Below, one piece after another: positions 24,517 to 31,941 of a stretch of 36,086 bases of DNA. The position numbers and the translations under genes were made by a program. Within the stretch, counting starts at the first letter, position 1, and each line of letters opens with the position of its first letter. Source of the DNA: a virus. The stretch is taken from the IMG/VR virus record IMGVR_UViG_3300028769_000027, positions 1 to 36,086 of that record; one strand, given 5' to 3'. The notes under the pieces were generated by a model. That model did no database searches. It was not told where the DNA came from and saw only the letters and a list, made by a program, of their open reading frames with translations.

Positions 24517-25258
24517 ACAAAAAACACCATTCCAAAAATTAAGCGAACCGTTAGACGTGCAAGATATTGAGTTTCGTATTGGTAACACAAGCCAAGGAAG
24601 TGGTTTTAGCCTCTTAGCGTATAAGACCGCAAGAGTTGACACTAAACGTCTTAACGATGTTTTTGGTGCTGGGTGGACTAATCGTTTTTACTACGATGAT
24701 AAAAGCCTTTTATGTTGTGAAATTTCTATTTACGTTCACGATCTTAAACAATGGGTTGGGCGCACAGATGTTGGAACTGAAAGCCAGACAGAAAAAGAAA
24801 AAGGCTCATATTCAGATGCGTTTAAACGTGCTGGTTTTAAATGGGGTATCGGAGCTGAATTATACGACTTTCCTTTTATGTGGGTTAAGTGGGATAATTG
24901 GGATGATCGGGGTGGAAAAAAATACCCTAAGTTTATGGCTGGAAACATTAAAGTCGAAGAATACTTACTACAAGATGGTGAAGTTAAAAAACTTAAATTA
25001 ACTTACGATAGTAAAGTAATTTACGAAATTGGCAAGAATGTAAAAGTTGAAGAAGAAAAAAAAGAAAAACCAGTTTTAACAGAAGAAGAAATGCAAAATA
25101 GAGTTTTGGAAATTGAGTCTTTAATTACTAAAAGCAACTCCGATAAACAAAAGTTTTTATTATTTTTTAAAGTAAAAACAATCGAAGATCTTCCATATGA
25201 AGATGCACTTAACGCTTTAAAATCAAAAATAGAGAAGGCAAACAATGGAACGAATTAA
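24503..25258 (+). CDS. Rad52-type single-strand annealing protein
   Basis: 251 aa. The Rad52/Rad22 core is visible: FSLLAYKTARVDTKRLNDVFGAGW, then KGSYSDAFKRAGFKWGIG at about 101-118, the most diagnostic motif of the family. Anneals complementary single strands in phage recombination, working with the exonuclease encoded next. The C-terminal third is acidic and helical, probably for SSB or exonuclease contact. ATG 24503 follows GGCGGAAAAG. The 3' end overlaps the exonuclease by 14 bases. Confidence 0.9.
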   Translation: MSEVKQKTPFQKLSEPLDVQDIEFRIGNTSQGSGFSLLAYKTARVDTKRLNDVFGAGWTNRFYYDDKSLLCCEISIYVHDLKQWVGRTDVGTESQTEKEKGSYSDAFKRAGFKWGIGAELYDFPFMWVKWDNWDDRGGKKYPKFMAGNIKVEEYLLQDGEVKKLKLTYDSKVIYEIGKNVKVEEEKKEKPVLTEEEMQNRVLEIESLITKSNSDKQKFLLFFKVKTIEDLPYEDALNALKSKIEKANNGTN

Positions 25259-26078
25259 CGTTGAGCAAGGCTCACAAGAGTGGCATGATCTTAGAGCCAA
25301 GTATTATAAAACAGCTTCAAGAACGCCAATTGTTTTGGGGCTATCTCCTTTTTCAAAAAATGAAGATTTAGCCAAAGAGCTTAAACATGGTATTAAGCCT
25401 TACTATAACAACGCTATGAGGCGTGGAAACGAATTAGAACCTATGGTAAGGGAATTAGCCAATAAGCATTTCAATGATGTTTTTGAGCCTGCAGTGGGCA
25501 TTAATGCTGACTTTTTAGCTTCTCTGGATGGTATCAACTTTGACGGTGATACAATTATAGAAATTAAAGTAAGCGAAAAAACGTATAATGAGATCAAAGA
25601 TGGAATTGTTCCGCCATATTATAAAGCTCAAATACTTCACCAGCTTTTTGTTTTTGAAGCTAAAGCGGCTTATCTAGTTGCATATAGCGAGATCAATAAC
25701 GATATTGCAGTTAGTGTCCCGATCAATGATGACTCAGTTTGGTTTTGGGACATGCTTAATGCTTGGCACCAATTTGATAAGTTTATGGAAAACTACGAAC
25801 TGCCTACCCAGCAAGAAATGACAGATAAAGAATGGAAGCGCATTTGCTCTAAGCTTATTAAAATTAATGAAAAAAAGAAAAAGATTGAAGCCGAAGAAAA
25901 GCAATATAAGGAACAATTAATTGAGCTTTCAAAAGGAGTTAAGTCTATTGGTTGTGGTGTTATGGTTTATCCTATAAATAAAAATAGCATTGACTATAAA
26001 AAGTTAATTCAAGATAAAAAAATAGATGTCGAACCATATCAAACAAAAAGCACATCATGGGGCGTTAAAATACAATGA
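25245..26078 (+). CDS. YqaJ/lambda-exo family recombination exonuclease
   Basis: 277 aa. N-terminal QGSQEWHDLRAKYYKTASRTPIVLGLSPF is the hallmark of YqaJ-like viral recombinases. The PD-(D/E)xK active site is R60-x-x-E63 in RRGNELEP, D95 (ASLDGINFD) and E106-x-K108 (TIIEIKVS), and IPPYYKAQILHQLFV follows the usual substrate-contact Gln. Resects double-strand ends to feed the Rad52-type annealer. Last 80 residues are Lys-rich coiled coil. Confidence 0.93.
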   Translation: MERINVEQGSQEWHDLRAKYYKTASRTPIVLGLSPFSKNEDLAKELKHGIKPYYNNAMRRGNELEPMVRELANKHFNDVFEPAVGINADFLASLDGINFDGDTIIEIKVSEKTYNEIKDGIVPPYYKAQILHQLFVFEAKAAYLVAYSEINNDIAVSVPINDDSVWFWDMLNAWHQFDKFMENYELPTQQEMTDKEWKRICSKLIKINEKKKKIEAEEKQYKEQLIELSKGVKSIGCGVMVYPINKNSIDYKKLIQDKKIDVEPYQTKSTSWGVKIQ

Positions 26079-26395
26079 AACGAAGCTACGAGCAGTTAAA
26101 ACTATACCATGGGTATATCAACCAACTGCGACAAGCGAACGAAATAACCGTAAACTTAGACGGTCAAGTTATGCAATTTAGATTTAGCGTGGTAAAAAAT
26201 CCTCGCTATCTTCTAAAAGCTTTAGATTTAGAGTTGCCGACTACTAACAATAAGTTTCCGTTGGAGTCGGCTAATAAAAACGAGTTTCATAAAACGGACA
26301 TGACAGATTTAACCCATCATATAAGCTTTTTAAGAGAGCTTTTGTGGGATAATAAAATCATTCCTTTTAATGAAGCTGAATTATATAAGGATTAA
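26075..26395 (+). CDS. hypothetical protein in recombination operon
   Basis: 106 aa, start overlapping the exonuclease stop (ATGA). Mixed helix and strand, with MKRSYEQLKLYHGYINQLRQANE and HHISFLRELLWDNKI recognisable as two helices, but no known family. Likely an accessory to recombination or replication by position. Confidence 0.65.
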   Translation: MKRSYEQLKLYHGYINQLRQANEITVNLDGQVMQFRFSVVKNPRYLLKALDLELPTTNNKFPLESANKNEFHKTDMTDLTHHISFLRELLWDNKIIPFNEAELYKD

Positions 26396-26398
26396 AAA

Positions 26399-26572
26399 AT
26401 GGATGACTTTAAAAGCTATATTTATGATGAATTTATAAGAGATATAGAAGATAAAATACAAGACGTAGATAATTATATTAATATTTCTCAATTAACTGAC
26501 GAACAAAAAAATAGTTTAAGAGATTATTTCAAATTAGAATTAAAACAAATTATGATTAACGAAGGATTTTAA
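26399..26572 (+). CDS. small acidic protein
   Basis: 57 aa from ATG 26399, four bases after the preceding stop. Starts MDDFKSYIYDEFIRDIEDKIQD and is almost entirely helical and acidic. Next gene (SSB) follows after one base. Function unknown; the tight fit in the operon is the main support. Confidence 0.65.
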   Translation: MDDFKSYIYDEFIRDIEDKIQDVDNYINISQLTDEQKNSLRDYFKLELKQIMINEGF

Positions 26573-26573
26573 A

Positions 26574-27008
26574 ATGGCATTACCAACAGTTTCAATTTTT
26601 GGAACGATCAGCAAAATTGAGTTAAAGTACACACAAGCAGGTAAGGCAATATGCTCATATCAAATTGAGTGTAGCGAAAAAAATCAAAAAAACGAATGGG
26701 AAAATTTGTATCTTAAAGGTGCTTCGCTTGAAAAACAAGCCGAGTTTATTAACCAGTATTTCAAAGATGGTGACGTATGTATTGCTACTGGCAAACTTGT
26801 AACAAAAAATTACACGAAGCAAGACGGCTCAAAAGTTTATGAAGTGCAACTAAAGTTTCCACAGATTCAATTTGCTCCAAAAAGCAAAAATGCACAAGAA
26901 GATCAAGGCGCACCTCAACCTAAACAGCCTAAGCCACAAGCGCAAAACAATTATCAAAGTAACGACATTCCAGAGTTTGACATTGACGAATCGGAGATAC
27001 CATTTTGA
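26574..27008 (+). CDS. ssb: single-stranded DNA-binding protein
   Basis: 144 aa. OB-fold of about 105 residues (TVSIFGTISKIELKYTQAGKAICS, LYLKGASLEKQAEFINQYFKDGD, ATGKL), a Pro/Gln linker, and the acidic C-terminus DIDESEIPF, which is the standard SSB hook for recruiting repair and replication partners. Coats single strands during replication and Rad52-type annealing. Consistent with being placed between recombination genes. Confidence 0.92.
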   Translation: MALPTVSIFGTISKIELKYTQAGKAICSYQIECSEKNQKNEWENLYLKGASLEKQAEFINQYFKDGDVCIATGKLVTKNYTKQDGSKVYEVQLKFPQIQFAPKSKNAQEDQGAPQPKQPKPQAQNNYQSNDIPEFDIDESEIPF

Positions 27009-27032
27009 TAATAATTATCAATAAGTAAAACA

Positions 27033-27212
27033 ATGGCTAAACAAAAACAAGAAGCAACTAAGCCACGTTTTCACGTTTATTGTCACGAGTGTAAAAACTC
27101 GTTTGACGTGGACGTGGTTTTTTACGTGTGCGAGTGTAAAGGCGTTGCGCTTACTATAACAGATCACGACAAGCTTACGAGTAGATATTTTTTAAATGGA
27201 GTTAAAAAGTGA
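27033..27212 (+). CDS. small zinc-ribbon protein
   Basis: 59 aa from ATG 27033. Two Cys pairs, HVYCHECKNSF and YVCECKG, suggest a zinc ribbon. The stop TGA overlaps the next GTG-start gene (GTGA). No specific family recognised; such ribbons are common next to NinG-type nucleases. Confidence 0.65.
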   Translation: MAKQKQEATKPRFHVYCHECKNSFDVDVVFYVCECKGVALTITDHDKLTSRYFLNGVKK

Positions 27213-27760
27213 AAAACAAAAAATGCAATTCATGCGGTGAGATATTTACTCCTGACCGACCATTCCAAACTACGTGTAACTATAATTGCGCTTTAGATTA
27301 TGCACGGTTAAAAGCTAAGCAAAAATTAACCAAAGACAAAAATAAAGCAGTTAAACAATTAAAGGACAATGACGTATCAGTTTTAAAGCGTCTAGCACAA
27401 ACGATAGTAAACAAATACATACGGGAGAGAGATAATCTACTCCCTTGTGTGTCGTGTGGCTTTATGCCTCATTATGATAAAAAAGGTAAGTATATTATTA
27501 GGCAATGGCATGCAGGTCATTATATGCCGATGGGCAATAATAGTTCTATCCGATACAACGAAGACAATATTCACAAGCAATGCTCAATTTGCAATAACCA
27601 TAAAAGCGGTAATTTAGTTCAATATCGTAAAAAGCTTATTAACCGAATAGGTCTTGAAAAAGTTGAATGGCTTGAAAGTCAAAAAGAGCTTAAAAAATGG
27701 AGCGTTGAAGAATTAAAAGATATTATTAAAATTTATAGGCAAAAATTAAAAGAAATGTGA
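27209..27760 (+). CDS. ninG: NinG-like recombination nuclease
   Basis: 183 aa from GTG 27209. Zinc knuckle C6-x2-C9 and C23-x3-C27 at the N-terminus is followed by the HNH-like part: LLPCVSCGF, QWHAGHYMPMGN and NIHKQCSICNNHKSGN. This is the lambda NinG/Rap pattern (PF05766), which helps resolve recombination intermediates. Sits in the operon with Rad52-type, YqaJ and SSB proteins. The TGA stop lies within an extended -10 promoter. Confidence 0.92.
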   Translation: MKNKKCNSCGEIFTPDRPFQTTCNYNCALDYARLKAKQKLTKDKNKAVKQLKDNDVSVLKRLAQTIVNKYIRERDNLLPCVSCGFMPHYDKKGKYIIRQWHAGHYMPMGNNSSIRYNEDNIHKQCSICNNHKSGNLVQYRKKLINRIGLEKVEWLESQKELKKWSVEELKDIIKIYRQKLKEM

Positions 27761-27766
27761 TATAAT
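27758..27766 (+). promoter_or_regulatory. extended -10 promoter overlapping ninG stop
   Basis: TGATATAAT at 27758-27766 provides TGn plus TATAAT; the TGA is also the ninG stop. No clear -35. It would give a leader of nearly 190 bases ahead of the HTH gene at 27961. Confidence 0.5.
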
Positions 27767-27779
27767 TTTGTTAACGAAC

Positions 27780-27816
27780 GGCAGTTGAACCTTATTTAGC
27801 TGATACTGCCTTTTTT
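27780..27816 (+). terminator. terminator-like hairpin with 19-nt loop
   Basis: GGCAGT (27780-27785) pairs with ACTGCC (27805-27810) around a 19-base loop, and is followed directly by TTTTTT. It could end the ninG transcript or attenuate the promoter at 27758. The loop has AACCTT (27788-27793), complementary to the AAGGTT ribosome-binding region of the next gene (27949-27954). Confidence 0.6.
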
Positions 27817-27822
27817 AAAATT

Positions 27823-27960
27823 GCAACTCTAAAAAGAAGTAGTTAGCACTTGACGGTCTCTCTCTACTTCTTTTTAGAGTTGCTAATTAGAGAGACCGTC
27901 AATCCCTCACAAAACAATTCCCAACTACTTAAAAGACTGACAATCGCAAAGGTTGAATGT
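27823..27960 (+). ncRNA. structured leader RNA, copy 1
   Basis: A perfect 20-bp inverted repeat (27823-27842 with 27864-27883) encloses a loop whose TTGACGGTCTCTCT (27850-27863) is perfectly complementary to AGAGAGACCGTCAA at 27889-27902. The two helices interlock and are too close to coexist fully, so they are probably alternative states. GAAGTAG/CTACTTC at the stem top, then CTCAC, AAA, ACAAT, CTTAAAA and ATCG..AAAGGT, recur with the same spacing in copy 2 (28465-28586). Leads into the HTH gene at 27961. Confidence 0.6.
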
Positions 27961-28164
27961 ATGTCACAAAACAACAGCATTTTAGAATACCTAAAACAAG
28001 GTAATTCCATAACAGCTTTAGAGGCTTTAAAATCGTTTCAATGTATGAGATTAGCTTCACGCATGAACGATATTAAAAACATGGGCTACGAAGTATGCTC
28101 ACAAATGGTAGAAATTTCTAGCGGTAAACGTGTTGCTTCTTATTGGTTAAGAAGTGTGAAATGA
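27961..28164 (+). CDS. HTH_39-type winged-helix protein
   Basis: 67 aa from ATG 27961, after AAAGG; an upstream in-frame TTG at 27850 would start inside the leader stem and is rejected. ILEYLKQGNSITALEALKSFQCMRLASRMNDIKNMGYEV matches the small HTH_39 domain (PF14090) common in phages, a winged helix with conserved C-R-L-A-S-R and GYE. Probably a transcription regulator, possibly acting at its own leader. Coupled by ATGA to the next gene. Confidence 0.8.
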   Translation: MSQNNSILEYLKQGNSITALEALKSFQCMRLASRMNDIKNMGYEVCSQMVEISSGKRVASYWLRSVK

Positions 28165-28403
28165 AAAAACTTACATATAAACAAGCCAGTAAAATAATTA
28201 ATAGCTTCGGAGGATTTGAAAAATTTGTTGAACTAAAGTTAAGTGAATTAAATATTAAAAAAAAATGTTTAGAAGACTTATTAATGGATGAAGTTCCAGA
28301 ATATGTTTTTATAAATTCTATAATTAACATTGTTGGGATAAATTATAAATTAAAAAAAATAGATGATGATATTTTATTTTTTAACAACCTATTAAAAAAA
28401 TAA
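28161..28403 (+). CDS. hypothetical helical protein
   Basis: 80 aa from ATG 28161 overlapping the previous stop (ATGA). Lys- and Ile-rich, mostly helical, ending in DDDILFFNNLLKK. No family recognised. It forms a two-gene unit with the HTH gene between the two copies of the leader RNA. Confidence 0.65.
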   Translation: MKKLTYKQASKIINSFGGFEKFVELKLSELNIKKKCLEDLLMDEVPEYVFINSIINIVGINYKLKKIDDDILFFNNLLKK

Positions 28404-28418
28404 CAATGAAAAAACTAA

Positions 28419-28447
28419 TAGACACTTCATAAAATTTACGCTATAAT
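28419..28447 (+). promoter_or_regulatory. sigma-70-like promoter of leader copy 2
   Basis: TAGACA (28419-28424) and TATAAT (28442-28447) with a 17-base spacer, only one base off consensus in total. Transcription should start about 28454, a short distance before the leader stem. Confidence 0.75.
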
Positions 28448-28464
28448 CAAAATAAGCTTTTAAC

Positions 28465-28586
28465 AAGTAGCATTACTCTTTGGTCGGACGGTGCTACTTT
28501 TTAAGACGCTTGAGTGAAAGTCCGACCGCACACTCTCACTAAATACAATCCTCTTAAAACCAATTAGCGGTATCGAAAGGTACAAA
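28465..28586 (+). ncRNA. structured leader RNA, copy 2 (possible kissing loop)
   Basis: AAGTAGCA (28465-28472) pairs with TGCTACTT (28492-28499), then TTTTA follows. The loop holds GGTCGGAC (28482-28489), perfectly complementary to GTCCGACC at 28520-28527, which itself sits in the loop of a GAGTG/CACTC hairpin (28512-28516, 28531-28535). The loops could kiss. The first stem plus T run could also terminate. Compared with copy 1, the P1 element, CTCAC, ACAAT, CTTAAAA and AAAGGT blocks keep their spacing (69/70 and 42/41 bases), while the loop pair differs but stays complementary. Confidence 0.65.
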
Positions 28587-29099
28587 ATGTTTGCTTGCAT
28601 AGATAGGAAATTAGATCAGAGAAGGCTTTATTTTTCTATTGATAAATTACTAAGAATTAGTGATGATAAAAAAATTGGTGGAATATATGTAATTTTTAAA
28701 GATGACATATGTTTATATGTTGGACAATCTAAAAATATAGCTAGCAGATTATCGACTCATTTATGTGGAAAATATAAAAATGTTGACAAAATTTTAATAT
28801 TTGAAGGGTATGAAGAAATAGAGGACTTAATACCGTCCGAAAAATGTGCTATTCAAATATTTAAACCAATTGAAAACATATTGGCTGATTATACTGAAAA
28901 AATAAACATGAAAAATATTATTTTTCAATTACATGATTTTTTATTAGGTGCTCCGCTATTTGAAGATTACCAATTGATAATAAATGACAGTAATATCTTA
29001 ATTTTTGATATTAATTTTAGTCTTGATTTAATAGACGAAAACAATAATAAAATACTTTCAAATGTTAAAAATGCGATTTTAGATGGTCGCTTATCATGA
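28587..29099 (+). CDS. GIY-YIG domain nuclease
   Basis: 170 aa. Residues 30-97 have the GIY-YIG fold: GGIYVIF (31-37), LYVGQSKNIASRLSTHL (43-59, with YVG replacing YIG, R54 and H58), E85 as likely catalytic Glu, and IFKPIEN (91-97). The C-terminal 70 residues are Asn/Asp/Ile-rich and unassigned. Could be a homing endonuclease or a defence/superinfection nuclease. It has its own promoter and leader, as an independent module would. Its stop overlaps the next start (ATGA). Confidence 0.8.
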   Translation: MFACIDRKLDQRRLYFSIDKLLRISDDKKIGGIYVIFKDDICLYVGQSKNIASRLSTHLCGKYKNVDKILIFEGYEEIEDLIPSEKCAIQIFKPIENILADYTEKINMKNIIFQLHDFLLGAPLFEDYQLIINDSNILIFDINFSLDLIDENNNKILSNVKNAILDGRLS

Positions 29100-29824
29100 G
29101 TATTAAATTTATGAACAGAGTATGGACAGATGAAAATTTAGAGCCTACCCAAAAATTAGTTTTACTGGCTATTTGTGACAATGCAAATGATGAGGGTTTA
29201 TGCTACCCATCTATTGATACTATTCAGCACAAAACAAGTCTTTCAAGACCAACTGTTATAAAAATAATTAATAAACTTGAAGAATTGCATATGCTTACAA
29301 AAACACAGAGGGCGAAAAAAAATGGTGGTAGATATTCTTCTTTATATTTAGTTTTTCCTGCAGAAACTTTTGAATTTTTAGATAGTGAATTTAAAGAAAA
29401 AATGAGCCAAAGTAAAACGGCTTTACTATATACCCAAAGTAAAGTGGGTTTACCACAAAACGACACCCAAAGTAAAGTGACTTTACCTAAACCATTACTT
29501 TCTTTATTTAATCATCACTTATTTATAGAATTATCTAATAAAGAAAGGGATTTATTTTTAGAATATATTTCTTTAAGAAAAACGCTTAAGTTAAAAACAA
29601 CTATGCAGATACAAAATAGGCTACTTGAAAAGTATTTTGAGTTTGGAAGAAATATAGAAGTTATTGAAAAAGCAATAATTTCAAATTGGAGAGATTTTTA
29701 CCAACCACCTTCTTGCAAGCCTACATACAAAAAGTCTTTAGCCGAAAGAAACCGTGAAGCGATGGACGAGTACGAACGAATAGCAAAGTATGGAAATGAT
29801 ATTATTACAGGAGAAATTGAATGA
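29096..29824 (+). CDS. replication initiation protein, HTH (O-like)
   Basis: 242 aa. N-terminal winged helix: MNRVWTDENLEPTQKLVLLAICDNANDEG and CYPSIDTIQHKTSLSRPTVIKIINKLEELHML, a pattern of phage replication initiators such as lambda O. The C-terminal half (FLEYISLRKTLKLKTTMQIQNRLLEKYFEFG) resembles primosome-type tails that load a helicase. No helicase or polymerase is encoded, so host DnaB is probably recruited. Overlaps its neighbours by 4 bases on each side. Confidence 0.8.
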   Translation: MSIKFMNRVWTDENLEPTQKLVLLAICDNANDEGLCYPSIDTIQHKTSLSRPTVIKIINKLEELHMLTKTQRAKKNGGRYSSLYLVFPAETFEFLDSEFKEKMSQSKTALLYTQSKVGLPQNDTQSKVTLPKPLLSLFNHHLFIELSNKERDLFLEYISLRKTLKLKTTMQIQNRLLEKYFEFGRNIEVIEKAIISNWRDFYQPPSCKPTYKKSLAERNREAMDEYERIAKYGNDIITGEIE

Positions 29825-30447
29825 AACCAATACTATTTAACACAGAGATGGTGAGAGCTATTTTAGATGGAAGAAAGACACAGACTAGACGAGTTTTTAC
29901 AAAAAAACAAGTTGAACTTTTTAAATATGCAATTATGGATGGAGAACTTAATAGCACATTGGAAGATTATAATAATGAGCATTGGCTTTGGGCTAAATAT
30001 AGAATAGGTGACATTCTATGGGTAAGGGAAACGTTTGTAGACGCTTTAAAATTTGGTTTTACATACGGAATTTATTACAAAGCAACAGATGAGCATATTA
30101 TTAAAGATAAGATGAAAGAGTGGGGAATCAAGTGGAAACCATCTATCCACATGCCAAAAGAAGCAGCGCGTATCTTCTTACGTGTAACGAATGTAAGAGT
30201 TGAAAGACTGCAAGATATAAGTGATGAAGATATACTCAAAGAAGGGATAATTGATTTAGAGTCATGGGTTTGCGGTGATATACCTGAATATCAATATTGT
30301 GTAACGATGAAATCTAAAAGATATGATAGCGCAGAAGAGGCATTTAAAGAGTTATGGAACTCAACCGCTAAAGAAAGCTATAAATGGGAAGATAACCCCT
30401 ATGTGTTTGTATATGAATTTGAAAAGGTAGATAAGCCATGCGACTAA
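29821..30447 (+). CDS. ASCH/PUA-like phage protein
   Basis: 208 aa. MKPILFNTEMVRAILDGRKTQTRRV, GDILWVRETFVDA and KPSIHMPKEAARIFLRVTNVRVERLQDISDEDIL, ending FVYEFEKV, are all diagnostic of a phage family with an ASCH-type RNA-binding fold. Role unclear; some are called morphogenesis-related without proof. Start overlaps the initiator stop (ATGA), stop overlaps the next gene by 10 bases. Confidence 0.85.
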   Translation: MKPILFNTEMVRAILDGRKTQTRRVFTKKQVELFKYAIMDGELNSTLEDYNNEHWLWAKYRIGDILWVRETFVDALKFGFTYGIYYKATDEHIIKDKMKEWGIKWKPSIHMPKEAARIFLRVTNVRVERLQDISDEDILKEGIIDLESWVCGDIPEYQYCVTMKSKRYDSAEEAFKELWNSTAKESYKWEDNPYVFVYEFEKVDKPCD

Positions 30448-31010
30448 AAATAGAATACATAGCTAACTACTTAGGCTTAGACATTAAAAACCCTTTAGTC
30501 CTTGCGGACATAGCAGAGATCAAAGACATTGAAGGTTTTATGGTGTTTATGAAAGACAACATAAAGAACACACTCCTTGATTATCTTAATGCGCTTCAAA
30601 AGTTAACGGAGCTTAAAAAAATGTATTTAGCCGAGGTTAACCGTGATCGTCTTGAAGGTGCAAGGAGCGAGTCGTTTAGGTTAGCGTTAAAGTTTAGAGA
30701 ATTAAAGCCAAGACTTAAAGAGTTGGACGGCAAGATTAATACTAGATATTTGGCTCAAAACATAGAGGGTGAGATGGTGAGGTGCTTTACCGACTTTGAG
30801 AATGCAACACTTGAAAAGGTAGGGAACTTAAAACGATTGATTTATCTTGATGATAATTTTAAATTAGAGGACGAACTCGACAAAGTGTTTTTTGGGATTG
30901 TATATAATAGCAATAGAACGCTTCAGTTGGCTCAAAAATCAACAAACGACAGCAAAGTAGTACAATCAGTCACGGCACTTGTTAATGTGGCTTTAAAGGG
31001 GGGGGAGTAA
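30438..31010 (+). CDS. hypothetical helical protein
   Basis: 190 aa, predicted almost all helical with coiled-coil potential (ALQKLTELKKMYLAEVNRDR, FRELKPRLKELDGKI). No motif or family recognised. Lies between the ASCH-like gene and the methylase, in the same transcription unit. Overlaps the previous gene by 10 bases; strong GGGGGG run at its end serves as ribosome-binding region for the methylase. Confidence 0.7.
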   Translation: MRLKIEYIANYLGLDIKNPLVLADIAEIKDIEGFMVFMKDNIKNTLLDYLNALQKLTELKKMYLAEVNRDRLEGARSESFRLALKFRELKPRLKELDGKINTRYLAQNIEGEMVRCFTDFENATLEKVGNLKRLIYLDDNFKLEDELDKVFFGIVYNSNRTLQLAQKSTNDSKVVQSVTALVNVALKGGE

Positions 31011-31014
31011 AAAG

Positions 31015-31941
31015 ATGGGCAAAGAGTTAGGAATACCTTACATGGGAAGCAAAAGAAAATTATCTTCTAAAATTGTAGATTATATACTTTCAAAAAATCG
31101 TGATTGTAAATATGTTTATGATTTATTTGGCGGTGGAGGTGCGATTAGTTTTGAGTTTTTACAGCGTAAACAAATTAAAAAAATAGTTTACAATGAGTTA
31201 AACACTGGAATATGTGAGCTACTTAAAAAGATACAAAAATACGGAGTTACTAAAGACTTTTATAAATGGGTGAGCCGTGAAGAGTTTAATGCACATAAAA
31301 ACGATAATAATTGGTACGGTGGACTTTTAAAGACTTGTTGGAGTTTTGGAAATAATCAAAGGGATTATTTATTTGCCACTGATTTAGAAGAAGATAAAAG
31401 ATTGTTACATGAAATTGTAGTCAACAAATGTGATACCTCGAGACAACTTTTTAAAGACAAATTTGATTTATTTATAGATGGTTTTTACCTAAAAAATGAT
31501 GATATACAATTAAGAAGATTAGATGTTATGCAAGTAGTAAAAGCACAAATAGGACGATTTGACTTACAGCGGTTACAGCAGTTAGAGCAGTTAGAGCAGT
31601 TACAGCAGTTAGAGCAGTTAGAGCAGTTAGAGCAGTTAGAGATAAGTAATAAATCTGCATTTGATGTTATTATTAAAACACCAATAAGCGAAACAATCTT
31701 ATACCTAGACCCGCCATATTTAAACACTGCCAAGTATGCAGAAAAAATGTGTTATACAGAATTAATGGATTATATTTTAAAGAGTCCATATAAGATTTAT
31801 GTGAGTAGTTATGAGTTTGATTTGCCTTGCGTGTTTGAGCTTAATCATAGAAGTTCTTTAAGTGCTACAAATAACGCAAAAAAAGTAGTTGAAAAGTTAT
31901 TCTGCAATAGAGAAGAAAATAGTTATGGGAGCTTATTTTAA
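31015..31941 (+). CDS. dam: DNA adenine methyltransferase (D12 class) with Leu-Glu-Gln repeats
   Basis: 308 aa. Motif order is that of D12/Dam-type N6-adenine methylases: PYMGSKRKL (8-16), AdoMet loop DLFGGGGA (36-43), and catalytic DPPY (232-235) in ILYLDPPYLNTAKY. Between them, 184-209 is eight copies of a 9-base unit coding for LQQ/LEQ. It may protect phage DNA from host restriction. The repeat lies in the usual target-recognition part and would be easy to lengthen or shorten in frame. Its stop overlaps the next start (TAATG). Confidence 0.93.
   Translation: MGKELGIPYMGSKRKLSSKIVDYILSKNRDCKYVYDLFGGGGAISFEFLQRKQIKKIVYNELNTGICELLKKIQKYGVTKDFYKWVSREEFNAHKNDNNWYGGLLKTCWSFGNNQRDYLFATDLEEDKRLLHEIVVNKCDTSRQLFKDKFDLFIDGFYLKNDDIQLRRLDVMQVVKAQIGRFDLQRLQQLEQLEQLQQLEQLEQLEQLEISNKSAFDVIIKTPISETILYLDPPYLNTAKYAEKMCYTELMDYILKSPYKIYVSSYEFDLPCVFELNHRSSLSATNNAKKVVEKLFCNREENSYGSLF
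31564..31641 (+). repeat. 9-bp tandem repeat within methylase gene
   Basis: Unit TTA(C/G)AGCAG: eight full copies (first ends CGG) and a final six bases. The two codon variants alternate as Q and E. Since 9 is a multiple of three, changes in copy number keep the frame. Confidence 0.95.

Noticed and set aside
27823-27902. Large inverted repeats as transposon ends, or a retron msr/msd
   Set aside because: There is no transposase, target duplication or reverse transcriptase in the window, and the repeats fit a leader RNA.
27850-27960. N-terminal extension of the HTH_39 protein from TTG 27850
   Set aside because: It would begin within the leader stem without a ribosome-binding site; ATG 27961 has AAAGG and matches the family start.
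31564-31641. CRISPR-like array
   Set aside because: Units are contiguous 9-mers without spacers and are coding.
31485-31733. Minus-strand frame with repeated Cys-Ser-Asn
   Set aside because: It is the reverse complement of the methylase tandem repeat; the Cys repeat is a by-product.
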